A stretch of DNA of 64,000 nucleotides from Aerococcus tenax (GCF_003286645.3 NZ_CP127382.2:744001-808000), one strand, 5' to 3'; positions 1 to 13,078 are shown, numbered from the stretch's first letter. Program-made: numbers and translations. The notes: generated from the letters alone by a model not told the origin.

Positions 1-303
1 GTTCATATTTCTGAGGTTGACCATGGCTATGTCACCAATCTCGAAGAACGTTTTTCAATTGGTGACCAGGTTAAAGTAAAAATCATCGATATCGATGAAT
101 ACACCAAGAAAATCAGTTTATCGATTCGGGCCCTTAAAGCAACCAACACCCCAAATTTTCCAGCGCGGATAAAGAAACCCAAGCGGCGTCACACACCACA
201 AATAGGTTTTAAAACAATCAATAAAAAAATGCCTGAGTGGATTGAAAACTCGTTAGCGGATATCCATTCAGGAAAGATTAAAGATTATCGATTGGAGGAA
301 TAA
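1..303 (+). CDS. S1 RNA-binding domain protein, C-terminal part (5' end outside window)
   Basis: The frame is open from base 1 to a TAA at 301-303 and gives the last 100 residues of a protein. The visible start ([11 protein letters not shown]) and the following [15 protein letters not shown] and [10 protein letters not shown] segments are the second half of an S1 OB-fold RNA-binding domain. A basic linker (KKPKRRH) and a short acidic tail follow. Small single-S1 proteins of the GSP13/YabR/CvfD type, which act on translation or the ribosome, look like this in Bacilli. The gene overlaps the ribosome site of pgi, so the two are probably cotranscribed. The exact family cannot be fixed without the N-terminus. 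Confidence 0.8.
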   Translation, partial: VHISEVDHGYVTNLEERFSIGDQVKVKIIDIDEYTKKISLSIRALKATNTPNFPARIKKPKRRHTPQIGFKTINKKMPEWIENSLADIHSGKIKDYRLEE

Positions 304-305
304 CA

Positions 306-1655
306 TTGTCTACATTAACTTTTGATTATTCAAAAACACAACACTTTATTCAAGATCATGAATTAGACTATTTACAACCCTTTGTGACCGCAGCAGACAA
401 GATGCTACGTGAAAAGACAGGACAAGGTGCTGATTTTACGGATTGGGTAACTCTTCCAGCAGACTATGACAAAGAAGAATACGCCCGCCTAAAAGCAGCT
501 GCCAAACGTATCCAAGCCGACTCTGATGTCTTAGTGGTGCTTGGAATAGGTGGGTCCTATTTGGGAGCCAAAGCAGCCATTGACTTTTTAAGTCATCAAT
601 TTATTAACTATTTCCCAGCTGATAAAAGGGACTATCCTCAAATTTTATTTGCCGGTAACAGTTTAAGCTCAACTTACCTTAGCGAATTAATTGAAGTGAT
701 TGGTGACCGTGATTTCTCAGTCAATGTTATTAGTAAATCAGGAACTACTACTGAAACAGCCATTGCCTTTAGAATCATTAAGCAATTACTAGAAGATAAA
801 TATGGCAAAGAAGCTGCTAAACAACGGATTTATGCGACAACTGATAAAGCAAAAGGTGCCCTACGAGAAGAAGCCGATAAAGAAGGCTATGAGACCTTTA
901 TTATTCCTGACGGGGTTGGGGGACGTTTTACCGTTCTAACACCGGTAGGGCTTTTACCAATTGCGGTGAGTGGTGCTGATACAGATGCCCTCCTTGAAGG
1001 GGCTAAGCAAGCCATGGAAGACCTATCAGACGCAGACTTGAAGAAAAATAGTGCCTACCAATATGCAGGCCTAAGAAACATCCTTCACCGCAAGGGTTAT
1101 GACACTGAAATCTTAGTGAACTATGAACCAAAGATGCAATACTTTGCAGAGTGGTGGAAACAATTATTCGGTGAATCTGAAGGAAAAGACCAAAAAGGGA
1201 TTTATCCATCTTCTGCTAACTTCTCCACCGACTTGCATTCGATTGGGCAATCTATCCAAGACGGAAAACGGAACCTGATGGAAACAGTTATCAAAGTGGA
1301 TACACCTGAAAGAAATATTGATATCCCTCGCTTAGACAGTGACTTAGATGGACTTTCCTACCTAGAAGGCAAGGACTTGGACTATGTAAATACTAAGGCT
1401 TTTCAAGGAACCTTGTTAGCCCATACGGACGGTCGCGTACCTAACTTTGTGATTCACCTAGAAAAAATGGACGCTTATCATTTAGGTTACATGATATACT
1501 TCTTTGAATTGGCAGTAGGGATGAGTGGTTATCTCAACGGCGTTAATCCATTTAACCAACCTGGCGTAGAAGCATATAAGAAAAATATGTTTGCTTTACT
1601 CGGAAAACCAGGATTCGAGGATTTAGCTGATGAACTTAACCAACGCTTAGATTAA
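306..1655 (+). CDS. pgi: glucose-6-phosphate isomerase
   Basis: This 449-residue protein interconverts glucose 6-phosphate and fructose 6-phosphate in the cytoplasm, at the head of glycolysis. The sugar-phosphate isomerase signatures are clear: [11 protein letters not shown] near residue 80, [10 protein letters not shown] near 144, and a C-terminal [14 protein letters not shown] segment. The length matches Gram-positive Pgi proteins (about 450). Translation starts at TTG 306, which has GGAGG eight bases upstream, inside the end of the S1-domain gene two bases before. No promoter is evident in front of it, so it is likely read from upstream. A weak hairpin with a T-run follows. Confidence 0.97.
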   Translation: MSTLTFDYSKTQHFIQDHELDYLQPFVTAADKMLREKTGQGADFTDWVTLPADYDKEEYARLKAAAKRIQADSDVLVVLGIGGSYLGAKAAIDFLSHQFINYFPADKRDYPQILFAGNSLSSTYLSELIEVIGDRDFSVNVISKSGTTTETAIAFRIIKQLLEDKYGKEAAKQRIYATTDKAKGALREEADKEGYETFIIPDGVGGRFTVLTPVGLLPIAVSGADTDALLEGAKQAMEDLSDADLKKNSAYQYAGLRNILHRKGYDTEILVNYEPKMQYFAEWWKQLFGESEGKDQKGIYPSSANFSTDLHSIGQSIQDGKRNLMETVIKVDTPERNIDIPRLDSDLDGLSYLEGKDLDYVNTKAFQGTLLAHTDGRVPNFVIHLEKMDAYHLGYMIYFFELAVGMSGYLNGVNPFNQPGVEAYKKNMFALLGKPGFEDLADELNQRLD

Positions 1656-1722
1656 TTTAAAACTAATAATCACTTTTATTAATTAAACTAATAGGCTATA
1701 AAAACTGAAAAATCAGGCTTTT

Positions 1723-1757
1723 AGAAGAGGAGTTTCATCAAGAAGCTTCTCTTTTTT
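1723..1757 (+). terminator. weak rho-independent terminator after pgi
   Basis: A short AGAAG/CTTCT stem is followed by six T residues. The loop is long (about 18 nt), so the hairpin is weak. Its position between pgi and the rRNA promoters fits a terminator. Confidence 0.4.
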
Positions 1758-1787
1758 ATTTATTTCAAACTTTTTTGGAAAAATCTA

Positions 1788-1816
1788 TTGACTTTGATAG
1801 CAAAACATTATATTAT
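1788..1816 (+). promoter_or_regulatory. rRNA operon promoter P1
   Basis: TTGACT (1788-1793) and TATTAT (1811-1816) are spaced by 17 bp. It is the first of two tandem promoters ahead of 16S rRNA, the usual arrangement in Firmicutes rrn operons. Confidence 0.65.
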
Positions 1817-1945
1817 ATTTCTTGTCGCTGATGAGCGGAGCAAAACACAGTTGTTAAATCTTTGCTCGTTCTCAAAGAACTAATAAAATTTATTTCTTCA
1901 TTTTGAGAGAAAATTCAACAATAAAAAATAAATTTAAAAAAGTTC

Positions 1946-1975
1946 TTGACAAAGAGATAGTGGTTGCGGTATGAT
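1946..1975 (+). promoter_or_regulatory. rRNA operon promoter P2
   Basis: A perfect TTGACA (1946-1951) and TATGAT (1970-1975) are spaced by 18 bp, about 165 bp before the mature 16S end. The leader after it holds the CTTTGAAAACTGAA stretch that recurs before 23S (about 3975), as is common for rRNA processing and antitermination leaders. Confidence 0.8.
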
Positions 1976-2140
1976 AATTAAGTCGCAACAAGCGATATAG
2001 ACCTTTGAAAACTGAACAAAGAAGACGAACCAAATGTGTAGGGCATCAACATTTTGTTGATGAACCAACAATTCAAACAATAAGTCTAGACCAGACTATA
2101 ACTAGTCAGCAAACAAATGAGCTATCAACGCTCATGATTC

Positions 2141-3698
<1,558 letters not shown>

Positions 3699-3770
3699 AT
3701 TCGGAATACATATTTGAATCTTCTTTGTTTAGTTTTGAGAGGTCTATCCACATGGTTGATGGATTTAACC

Positions 3771-3844
<74 letters not shown>

Positions 3845-3878
3845 TTACATGTTTATTATATGACCATAACTCATACCC

Positions 3879-3951
3879 GGGGGATTAGCTCAGCTGGGAG
3901 AGCGCCTGCTTTGCAAGCAGGAGGTCAGCGGTTCGATCCCGCTATCCTCCA
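3879..3951 (+). tRNA. tRNA-Ala (TGC), 16S-23S spacer
   Basis: A cloverleaf with anticodon loop TTTGCAA and acceptor GGGGGAT paired with ATCCTCC. CCA is not encoded. An identical copy lies at 7924-7996. Ile plus Ala in the rRNA spacer is the classic arrangement. Confidence 0.96.
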
Positions 3952-4118
3952 TTGCAACGGAAACGTTGCAGATTTGTTCTTTGAAAACTGAATACTATCA
4001 TAACATTCCGCATTTCTATTTTTTGCGAGATAGAAATGTCAATAAACCAATTTTACCAAGCGTAAAAACCGAAAAAGAAAGAGTTTTAAAACTTTTCGCA
4101 TCATACAACTTAACCGGT

Positions 4119-7020
<2,902 letters not shown>

Positions 7021-7096
7021 AAAGGATAAGGTTGTATGAGGTTTAAGGAAGGCATGATAGATTCAGTTTTGAGCGAACAAGCTCAAAAAAATAAAT

Positions 7097-7215
7097 TGTA
7101 CGGTGACGATGGCAAGAAGGACCCACCTGTATCCATCCCGAACACAGCAGTTAAGCTTCTTAGCGCCGAATGTAGTTGGGGGTTGCCCCCTGTGAGACTA
7201 GGACGTTGCCGTGCA
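7097..7215 (+). rRNA. rrf: 5S ribosomal RNA
   Basis: About 119 nt. The terminal helix TGTACGG/CCGTGCA closes the molecule, and the core includes ATCCATCCCGAACAC and the GTGAGACTAGGACG loop region. It lies 77 bp after 23S and 9 bp before the first gene of the tRNA cluster. Confidence 0.94.
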
Positions 7216-7224
7216 ATATTTTAT

Positions 7225-7297
7225 GGAGAATTAGCTCAGCTGGGAGAGCGTCTGCCTTACAAGCAGAATGTCGGGGGTTCGAGCCCCTCATTCTCCA
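7225..7297 (+). tRNA. tRNA-Val (TAC)
   Basis: A cloverleaf with anticodon loop CTTACAA and acceptor GGAGAAT paired with ATTCTCC. No encoded CCA. First gene of the post-5S tRNA cluster. Confidence 0.95.
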
Positions 7298-7301
7298 TTA
7301 T

Positions 7302-7374
7302 GATTCGTTAGCTCAGTTGGTAGAGCATCTGACTTTTAATCAGAGGGTCGGGAGTTCGAGCCTCCCACGGATCA
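7302..7374 (+). tRNA. tRNA-Lys (TTT)
   Basis: A cloverleaf with anticodon loop CTTTTAA and acceptor GATTCGT paired with ACGGATC. The start was chosen so that T8-A9 precede GCTC. No encoded CCA. Confidence 0.95.
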
Positions 7375-7381
7375 TTTACAT

Positions 7382-7463
7382 GCGGGTGTGGCGGAATTGG
7401 CAGACGCACCAGATTTAGGATCTGGCGCCGAGAGGCGTGGGGGTTCAAGTCCCTTCACCCGCA
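7382..7463 (+). tRNA. tRNA-Leu (TAG)
   Basis: A type II tRNA with a long variable arm. The anticodon loop is TTTAGGA and the acceptor GCGGGTG pairs with CACCCGC. No encoded CCA. Confidence 0.95.
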
Positions 7464-7474
7464 CTAATATAAAA

Positions 7475-7547
7475 GCCGGCTTAGCTCAGTTGGTAGAGCA
7501 TCTGATTTGTAATCAGGGGGTCGAGGGTTCAAGTCCTTTAGCCGGCA
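7475..7547 (+). tRNA. tRNA-Thr (TGT)
   Basis: A cloverleaf with anticodon loop TTTGTAA and acceptor GCCGGCT paired with AGCCGGC. No encoded CCA. Confidence 0.95.
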
Positions 7548-7558
7548 TTATATCTCAT

Positions 7559-7630
7559 GCGGAAGTAGTTCAGTGGTAGAACATCACCTTGCCAAGGTGG
7601 GGGTCGCGGGTTCGAATCCCGTCTTCCGCT
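7559..7630 (+). tRNA. tRNA-Gly (GCC)
   Basis: A cloverleaf with anticodon loop TTGCCAA and acceptor GCGGAAG paired with CTTCCGC, discriminator T. No encoded CCA. Confidence 0.95.
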
Positions 7631-7662
7631 TAGCCAAATGGCTTAAAATTAAATATTATTAT

Positions 7663-7748
7663 GCCGGGGTGGCGGAACAGGCAGACGCACGGGACTTAAA
7701 ATCCCGCGGTGGTTAAACACCGTACCGGTTCGATTCCGGTCCTCGGCA
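7663..7748 (+). tRNA. tRNA-Leu (TAA)
   Basis: A type II tRNA with a long variable arm. The anticodon loop is CTTAAAA and the acceptor is GCCGGGG. No encoded CCA. Confidence 0.95.
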
Positions 7749-7766
7749 TAAACTTTTTATAAATAG

Positions 7767-7840
7767 GCACCCATGGCTCAACTGGATAGAGTACCTGACT
7801 ACGAATCAGGCGGTTGCAGGTTCGAATCCTGCTGGGTGCA
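7767..7840 (+). tRNA. tRNA-Arg (ACG)
   Basis: A cloverleaf with anticodon loop CTACGAA and acceptor GCACCCA paired with TGGGTGC. A34 is expected to be edited to inosine by TadA. No encoded CCA. Confidence 0.95.
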
Positions 7841-7844
7841 TTAC

Positions 7845-7918
7845 CGGGAAATAGCTCAGCTTGGTAGAGCACTTGGTTTGGGACCAAGGGGTCGCAGGTT
7901 CGAATCCTGTTTTCCCGA
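7845..7918 (+). tRNA. tRNA-Pro (TGG)
   Basis: A cloverleaf with anticodon loop TTTGGGA and acceptor CGGGAAA paired with TTTCCCG. No encoded CCA. Confidence 0.95.
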
Positions 7919-7923
7919 CTTTG

Positions 7924-7996
7924 GGGGGATTAGCTCAGCTGGGAGAGCGCCTGCTTTGCAAGCAGGAGGTCAGCGGTTCGATCCCGCTATCCTCCA
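7924..7996 (+). tRNA. tRNA-Ala (TGC), second copy
   Basis: Identical in sequence to the spacer tRNA-Ala at 3879-3951, with anticodon loop TTTGCAA. No encoded CCA. Confidence 0.95.
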
Positions 7997-8010
7997 TTAC
8001 ATTATAATTT

Positions 8011-8084
8011 GGCGGTGTAGCTCAGCTGGCTAGAGCGTCCGGTTCATACCCGGGAGGTCGGGGGTTCGATCCCCTCCGCCGCTA
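8011..8084 (+). tRNA. tRNA-Met (CAT), elongator
   Basis: A cloverleaf with anticodon loop TTCATAC. It closely resembles the Bacillus elongator tRNA-Met and lacks the unpaired C1-A72 and the GGG/CCC anticodon stem of initiator tRNA. G1 faces T72 as a wobble pair. No encoded CCA. Confidence 0.88.
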
Positions 8085-8093
8085 TTAATGTTC

Positions 8094-8167
8094 GGACCTT
8101 TAGCTCAGTTGGTTAGAGCAGACGGCTCATAACCGTCCGGCCGTAGGTTCGAGTCCTACAAGGTCCA
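8094..8167 (+). tRNA. tRNA-Ile2 (CAT, expected lysidine at C34)
   Basis: The anticodon is CAT in loop CTCATAA. The body (acceptor GGACCTT, TTAGCTCAGTTGGTTAGAGC D-arm, GACGG/CCGTC anticodon stem) is that of the minor isoleucine tRNA whose C34 becomes lysidine through TilS to read AUA. Automatic callers may label it Met. No encoded CCA. Confidence 0.8.
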
Positions 8168-8187
8168 TCTTGTTAATTATATATTAC

Positions 8188-8277
8188 GGAGGATTACCCA
8201 AGTCTGGCTGAAGGGAACGGTCTTGAAAACCGTCAGGCGGGTCAAACCGCGCAAGGGTTCGAATCCCTTATCCTCCT
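8188..8277 (+). tRNA. tRNA-Ser (TGA)
   Basis: A type II tRNA with a long variable arm, anticodon loop CTTGAAA and acceptor GGAGGAT paired with ATCCTCC. The discriminator appears to be T instead of the usual G. No encoded CCA. Confidence 0.93.
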
Positions 8278-8288
8278 TTACTTATTAT

Positions 8289-8361
8289 CGCGGAGTAGAG
8301 CAGCTGGCAGCTCGTCGGGCTCATAACCCGGAGGTCGCAGGTTCGAATCCTGCCTCCGCAA
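8289..8361 (+). tRNA. tRNA-fMet (CAT), initiator copy 1
   Basis: C1 faces A72 unpaired (CGCGGAG with CTCCGCA) and the anticodon stem carries GGG/CCC, the two marks of initiator tRNA. The anticodon loop is CTCATAA. A second copy at 8832-8904 differs by a paired change in the T stem. Confidence 0.95.
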
Positions 8362-8378
8362 TTATTCAAAATTGAATA

Positions 8379-8451
8379 GGTCCGGTGGTGTAGGGGTTAA
8401 CATGCCTCCCTGTCACGGAGGAGATCGCGGGTTCAAATCCCGTCCGGACCG
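8379..8451 (+). tRNA. tRNA-Asp (GTC), copy 1
   Basis: A cloverleaf with anticodon loop CTGTCAC and acceptor GGTCCGG paired with CCGGACC, discriminator G. It is repeated identically at 8928-9000, again just after an fMet gene. Confidence 0.95.
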
Positions 8452-8454
8452 TAT

Positions 8455-8525
8455 GCGGGTGTAGTTTAGTGGTAAAACCACAGCCTTCCAAGCTGTTGTC
8501 GCGAGTTCGATTCTCGTCACCCGCT
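8455..8525 (+). tRNA. tRNA-Gly (TCC)
   Basis: A cloverleaf with anticodon loop CTTCCAA and acceptor GCGGGTG paired with CACCCGC. It starts four bases after tRNA-Asp. No encoded CCA. Confidence 0.94.
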
Positions 8526-8535
8526 TACATTATAT

Positions 8536-8609
<74 letters not shown>

Positions 8610-8621
8610 TTTATAATTTGT

Positions 8622-8709
8622 GGAGGATTACTCAAGAGGCCGAAGAGGACGGTTTGCTAAATCGTTAGGTCGGGAAACTGACGCAAGGGTTCGAATCCCT
8701 TATCCTCCG
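8622..8709 (+). tRNA. tRNA-Ser (GCT)
   Basis: A type II tRNA with a long variable arm, anticodon loop TTGCTAA, acceptor GGAGGAT paired with ATCCTCC and a normal G discriminator. No encoded CCA. Confidence 0.94.
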
Positions 8710-8718
8710 TTATCCAAT

Positions 8719-8790
8719 GGCCCGTTGGTCAAGCGGTTAAGACACCGCCCTTTCACGGCGGTAACACGGGTTCGATTCCCGTACGGGTCA
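8719..8790 (+). tRNA. tRNA-Glu (TTC), copy 1
   Basis: A cloverleaf with anticodon loop CTTTCAC and acceptor GGCCCGT paired with ACGGGTC. Identical to the copy at 9103-9174. No encoded CCA. Confidence 0.95.
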
Positions 8791-8831
8791 TATTTAGGTA
8801 TTATCCTAATTTAAACTGGAGATATTGACAC

Positions 8832-8904
<73 letters not shown>

Positions 8905-8927
8905 TTTTATTTTACCTAATTTTTTTA

Positions 8928-9000
8928 GGTCCGGTGGTGTAGGGGTTAACATGCCTCCCTGTCACGGAGGAGATCGCGGGTTCAAATCCCGTCCGGACCG
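8928..9000 (+). tRNA. tRNA-Asp (GTC), copy 2
   Basis: Identical to the copy at 8379-8451 and again follows a tRNA-fMet, so the fMet-Asp pair is duplicated within the cluster. Confidence 0.95.
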
Positions 9001-9012
9001 TTTCTTTTTCAA

Positions 9013-9085
9013 GGTCCGATAGCTCAGTTGGTAGAGCACTTGATTGAAGCTCAAGGTGTCGGCAGTTCGATTCTGTCTCGGACCA
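9013..9085 (+). tRNA. tRNA-Phe (GAA)
   Basis: A cloverleaf with anticodon loop TTGAAGC and acceptor GGTCCGA paired with TCGGACC. No encoded CCA. Confidence 0.94.
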
Positions 9086-9102
9086 TACAAAAAATATATT
9101 TT

Positions 9103-9174
9103 GGCCCGTTGGTCAAGCGGTTAAGACACCGCCCTTTCACGGCGGTAACACGGGTTCGATTCCCGTACGGGTCA
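9103..9174 (+). tRNA. tRNA-Glu (TTC), copy 2
   Basis: Identical to the copy at 8719-8790. It is the last gene of the rRNA-tRNA transcription unit, directly before the terminator. Confidence 0.95.
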
Positions 9175-9179
9175 TATGT

Positions 9180-9208
9180 AAGCAACTCTATAAAGGGTTG
9201 CTTTTTTA
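9180..9208 (+). terminator. terminator of the rRNA-tRNA operon
   Basis: An AGCAACTC/GGGTTGCT hairpin with a 5-6 nt loop is followed by six T residues. It lies six bases after the last tRNA and is the first strong terminator after 16S. Confidence 0.9.
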
Positions 9209-9318
9209 TTTGTCTAAATATATTTCCTAGCTTTGTTCAATATGATAGATAAAATACACTTTATTCTGCAAAATCTGTCAAAAATTGGCCCTTTTTGATA
9301 GAATATGAAAGAAAATGA

Positions 9319-9376
9319 TTGATTAACAGCTGGATTTCCTTTATAATATCCTATGTTAAAAGAGAAAACGATTTCA
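9319..9376 (+). promoter_or_regulatory. fru operon promoter with overlapping cre-like box
   Basis: TTGATT (9319-9324) and TATAAT (9342-9347) are spaced by 17 bp. About 16 bp further on, AGAAAACGATTTCA (9363-9376) matches the catabolite-responsive element consensus TGWAANCGNTNWCA at all but the first position. A cre just downstream of the start point normally means CcpA roadblock repression when glucose is present. The box ends 21 bp before the fruR start codon. Confidence 0.7.
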
Positions 9377-9397
9377 ATTAATGGAGGGAGGTAGATT

Positions 9398-10138
9398 ATG
9401 CTTACCGAAGAAAGGCAAAAGTATATTATGGAAGCCTTAACCAAAGTCCCTATCTTAAATCTTCAAGAGGTATCAAAACAGTTAGCTGTTTCTGAATCAA
9501 CTATTAGAAGAGATTTTGATAGTTTGGAAAAGGCGGGGAAATTAGAACGTATTCATGGTGGAGCCAAAAGAGTTCAGCAACGTAATATGGAAGCTTCCTT
9601 ATCCGAGAAAAGCCAAGTGAATGTTTTAGAAAAACAACTCATTGGAAAATTAGCCGGAGAAATGGTTGCTGATCATGACACGATTTATCTTGATTCTGGT
9701 ACCACGACGATTGAAATGATTCCCTGGATTATTAATAAGGAAATTATTGTTGTGACTAATGGCCTGGAAGTTGCCCAAGCTCTCTATCAATCACAGATCC
9801 ACACCATTGTTGTGGGCGGTGAAATTAAAGAAAGCACGGGAACCTTGATCGGTGGCATAGCCTTATCTCAGGTTCAATCTTTTAACTTTGATAAAGCTTT
9901 TATAGGAATGAATGGCATTGATCTTGATACAGGATATACCACACCTGACATTGAGGAAGCACAAATTAAGAAGGCGGCAATTGACCATAGTCGTTACCGT
10001 TATATCTTGGCTGATGCAAGTAAATTTGACCAAAGTACTTTCTGTCACGTCTGTGACTTAGACCGAGCTATTTTATTAACTAATGAGAGCAATTCAAAAT
10101 ATGAAAACTATATGAAAATTATGGAGGTATCTCAATGA
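9398..10138 (+). CDS. fruR: DeoR-family transcriptional regulator of the fructose operon
   Basis: A 246-residue cytoplasmic DeoR-family regulator. The N-terminal helix-turn-helix (residues 1-55) has the family signature, including VSKQLAVSESTIRRDFDSLE and LERIHGGA. The rest is the sugar-phosphate-sensing ISOCOT domain with DSGTTTIEM and GMNGIDLDTGYTTPDI. Family members at this position repress fruRKA until fructose 1-phosphate binds, which is inferred here from context. ATG 9398 has GAGGGAGG nine bases before it. The stop overlaps the fruK start by four bases (ATGA), so the two are translationally coupled. Confidence 0.9.
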   Translation: MLTEERQKYIMEALTKVPILNLQEVSKQLAVSESTIRRDFDSLEKAGKLERIHGGAKRVQQRNMEASLSEKSQVNVLEKQLIGKLAGEMVADHDTIYLDSGTTTIEMIPWIINKEIIVVTNGLEVAQALYQSQIHTIVVGGEIKESTGTLIGGIALSQVQSFNFDKAFIGMNGIDLDTGYTTPDIEEAQIKKAAIDHSRYRYILADASKFDQSTFCHVCDLDRAILLTNESNSKYENYMKIMEVSQ

Positions 10139-11055
10139 TTTATACCATTACCTTTAATCCCGCTGTGGATTTAGTAATGCAAGTTGATGATATAAAATTA
10201 GGTGACCTAAACCGCTCCCATGAAGACCACTATGTGGCAGGCGGTAAAGGGATTAATGCATCAGTCGTCTTCCAGCGTTTAGGTAAGGAAAATATTGCCA
10301 CTGGTTTTATTGGTGGATTTTCCGGTCAATTCATTATTGATGAGTTAGAAGCTGAAGGGGTCAATACCCATTTTATTGAACTCGACCAGCCTACTCGGAT
10401 TAATGTGAAGCTCAAAGGCCCACAAGAAACCGAAATTAATGCCCAAGGACCAAGAGTCGATGCTGATAAATTCCAAGAATTAATGACTTACTTGAATGAA
10501 GAACTGACAGAAAATGATACTGTCTTTCTAGCAGGAAATGCCGCTCCTGGATTGGATGAGGAAGCTTATATCCGTATTGCTAAATTATGCTTAGAAAAAA
10601 AAGTTAATTTTGTTTTAGATTCTAATAAGCAATTATTAAAAGCCTGTTTAGAATATAAACCTTTTATTATTAAACCAAACCGTGAAGAACTTGGTGAACT
10701 ATTCGAAACTCAGATTGAGTCAGACGCTGATTTAATAAAATATGCCAAGGCCTTACAGGAAGCTGGGGCTTTAAATGTTTTGGTATCTCTGGGTGGCGAC
10801 GGGAGTTTATTGCTTACTGAAAGAGGGGATATCTACCGGGCCAATGTGCCTACAGGAAAGGTTATAAATTCTGTAGGAGCTGGCGATTCCATGTTGTCGG
10901 GCTTTATAAGTGCTTACGTTGAAAGTAAGGACTATGCCGAATCATTAAAAATCGCTGCAGCTACTGGGTCAGGAACAGCCTTTTCCGTTGGCATTACGAC
11001 GAAAGACTTAGTTGAAGAATTAGTTGATCAAATTGTTGTTAAGAAAGAAAATTAA
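10135..11055 (+). CDS. fruK: 1-phosphofructokinase
   Basis: A 306-residue PfkB-family sugar kinase that phosphorylates fructose 1-phosphate to fructose 1,6-bisphosphate in the cytoplasm. It starts with MIYTITFNPAVDLVM, typical of FruK and LacC. It has the substrate GG motif in VAGGKGINAS near residue 40 and the catalytic C-terminal signature NSVGAGDSMLSGF with the aspartate base near residue 250. Its place between a DeoR regulator and a fructose EII makes FruK much more likely than tagatose-6-phosphate kinase. It overlaps fruR by four bases and precedes fruA by 18 bp. Confidence 0.95.
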   Translation: MIYTITFNPAVDLVMQVDDIKLGDLNRSHEDHYVAGGKGINASVVFQRLGKENIATGFIGGFSGQFIIDELEAEGVNTHFIELDQPTRINVKLKGPQETEINAQGPRVDADKFQELMTYLNEELTENDTVFLAGNAAPGLDEEAYIRIAKLCLEKKVNFVLDSNKQLLKACLEYKPFIIKPNREELGELFETQIESDADLIKYAKALQEAGALNVLVSLGGDGSLLLTERGDIYRANVPTGKVINSVGAGDSMLSGFISAYVESKDYAESLKIAAATGSGTAFSVGITTKDLVEELVDQIVVKKEN

Positions 11056-11073
11056 AAAGGAGGATTCAAAGCA

Positions 11074-13071
11074 ATGAAATTATCTGATTTATTTGTCAAA
11101 GAGGCTATGGATCTCAACTTACAAACTGAAAGTAAAAAAGATACCCTAGTCCATTTAGCTAAGCGTTTCTCAGATTGTGGAGGCGTCAGTGATGCTGAGG
11201 CTTACGTGGAAAAGTTAGAAGCCAGAGAAGCTCAATCCACTACTGGCGTTGGTGATGAGATTGCCATTCCCCATGCCCAACATGAATCAATCAAAGAAGC
11301 TGCTATTATTTTTGCTCGGAGCGCAGAAGGAATTGAATGGGAATCCTTTGACGGTCAACCAGCTAAATTAATCTTTATGATTGCTGCTCCAGAAGGGGGC
11401 GGTGGGGAACACCTGAAGGCCTTAGCGCAATTATCTAAAGTCTTGTTAAAAGACGGAGTCAAAGATGCTTTATTAAAAGCAGAAAGTCCTGATGAAGTCC
11501 TAGAAATTATCAAGGCTCATGATGAAAGTGAAGAAGCAACAGAAGAAACTGGTGAAGCCAAAGCTGCACCAGTTGAAGCGGATAAGACTGATAGTACTGA
11601 TAATGATGTATATATCGTTGCCGTGACCGCTTGCCCAACTGGGATTGCCCATACCTATATGGCGGAAGAACGCTTGAAAAAAGCCGGACAAGCCGCTGGT
11701 TACCGGATTAAGGTTGAAACTAATGGTCAAAGTGGGGTAGAAAACCGCTTAACCAAAAAAGATATTGAAGAAGCGACAGCTGTTATTGTTGCTGCTGACA
11801 AACAAGTTGAAATGGCTCGTTTCGATGGCAAACCAATCATTATTGTTCCTGTTGGTGATGGGGTTAACAAAGCTGACCAGTTAGTGGAACGAGCAGCCAA
11901 TGATAAGCTACCAATCTATCATGCTAAGAAAGACCAAAATGCTGAAGAAGAAGAGAGTTCAGATGGCGAAACATTAGGCCGTTTAGCTTATAAGCACTTA
12001 ATGAATGGTGTTTCTCATATGTTACCATTCGTTGTTGCTGGTGGTATCTTAATTGCCTTGTCATTCTTCTGGGGCATTACTTCCGCTGATCCAGCTGCTG
12101 ATGATTACAACCAAATTGCGCAAGCCTTAAATACAGTAGGTAACTTATCCTTTGCCATGATGCTACCTATGTTGGCTGGTTTTATCGGTCATTCCATGGC
12201 AGACCGTATCGGTTTAGTTATCGGGGTTATCGGTGGTATCTGTGCGGAACCAAGTAAATTTGCTGCCTTTACTGGGGTTGGAATTTTTGAAAATTCGGTT
12301 TCTTCTGGTTTCCTTGGCGCCTTGGTTGCTGGTTTCTTAGCCGGCGGTATTGTTTGGCTATTAGAAAAACTATTTGCCTGGCTACCTAAATCCTTAAACG
12401 GGATGAAATCGATCTTCCTATACCCAGTCCTTGGGGTATTGATTATGGGCTTCTTGATGCTCTTTGTGATCAATGGACCAATGGGCGCAGTGATGAACGG
12501 CTTAATGAGCCTTATCAATAGTATTCCACCTTCCATGACCATTATCTTAGGTTTTGTGGTTGGAGCGATGATGTCTATCGATATGGGGGGTCCGATTAAT
12601 AAAGCCGCCTATGTTACTGGTACTGCTTTAGTCACCGCATCAGCTGGTGCAGGATCTAACGTGATGGCAGCCGTAATGTGTGGTGGTATGGTGCCACCAT
12701 TAGCCATTGGTATCTCTGCTACCTTAAAGAAGAGTCTATGGACTGAAGATGAACGTAATAGTGCTTATGTTAACTATGTCATGGGGGCTGCCTTCATTAC
12801 TGAAGGTGCGATTCCTTTCGCTGCTAAAGATCCACTACATGTGATTCCACCACTAGCCCTTGGTTCAGGAATTGCTGGAGCCTTAAGTATGTTCTTTGGT
12901 TGTGTATCCTATGTTCCTCACGGTGGTGTATTTGCAGTCTTAGCTGGTGGGGTAACTAATGGTCTAATGTACTTACTTGCATGGTTAATCGGCGGACTTA
13001 TCGGTGGCCTACTCCTTAATGTCTCTTTAAGTCGCGCTAAATCGAGCGATAAAACTCAAAAAGCTGAATAA
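11074..13071 (+). CDS. fruA: PTS fructose transporter subunit IIABC
   Basis: A 665-residue fused fructose permease that imports fructose with phosphorylation at C1. EIIA occupies about residues 1-150, with the phosphorylated histidine in IPHAQH (His67). A charged linker leads to EIIB at about 178-275, with the phosphocysteine in VTACPTGIAHTYMAEE (Cys187). EIIC (about 300-650) is a multi-span membrane domain that includes GGPINKAAY and ITEGAIPFAAKDP. RBS AAGGAGG is well placed. The IIA-IIB-IIC order is usual for Firmicutes FruA. A strong terminator follows 8 bp after the stop. Confidence 0.96.
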   Translation: MKLSDLFVKEAMDLNLQTESKKDTLVHLAKRFSDCGGVSDAEAYVEKLEAREAQSTTGVGDEIAIPHAQHESIKEAAIIFARSAEGIEWESFDGQPAKLIFMIAAPEGGGGEHLKALAQLSKVLLKDGVKDALLKAESPDEVLEIIKAHDESEEATEETGEAKAAPVEADKTDSTDNDVYIVAVTACPTGIAHTYMAEERLKKAGQAAGYRIKVETNGQSGVENRLTKKDIEEATAVIVAADKQVEMARFDGKPIIIVPVGDGVNKADQLVERAANDKLPIYHAKKDQNAEEEESSDGETLGRLAYKHLMNGVSHMLPFVVAGGILIALSFFWGITSADPAADDYNQIAQALNTVGNLSFAMMLPMLAGFIGHSMADRIGLVIGVIGGICAEPSKFAAFTGVGIFENSVSSGFLGALVAGFLAGGIVWLLEKLFAWLPKSLNGMKSIFLYPVLGVLIMGFLMLFVINGPMGAVMNGLMSLINSIPPSMTIILGFVVGAMMSIDMGGPINKAAYVTGTALVTASAGAGSNVMAAVMCGGMVPPLAIGISATLKKSLWTEDERNSAYVNYVMGAAFITEGAIPFAAKDPLHVIPPLALGSGIAGALSMFFGCVSYVPHGGVFAVLAGGVTNGLMYLLAWLIGGLIGGLLLNVSLSRAKSSDKTQKAE

Positions 13072-13078
13072 TTTAAAT

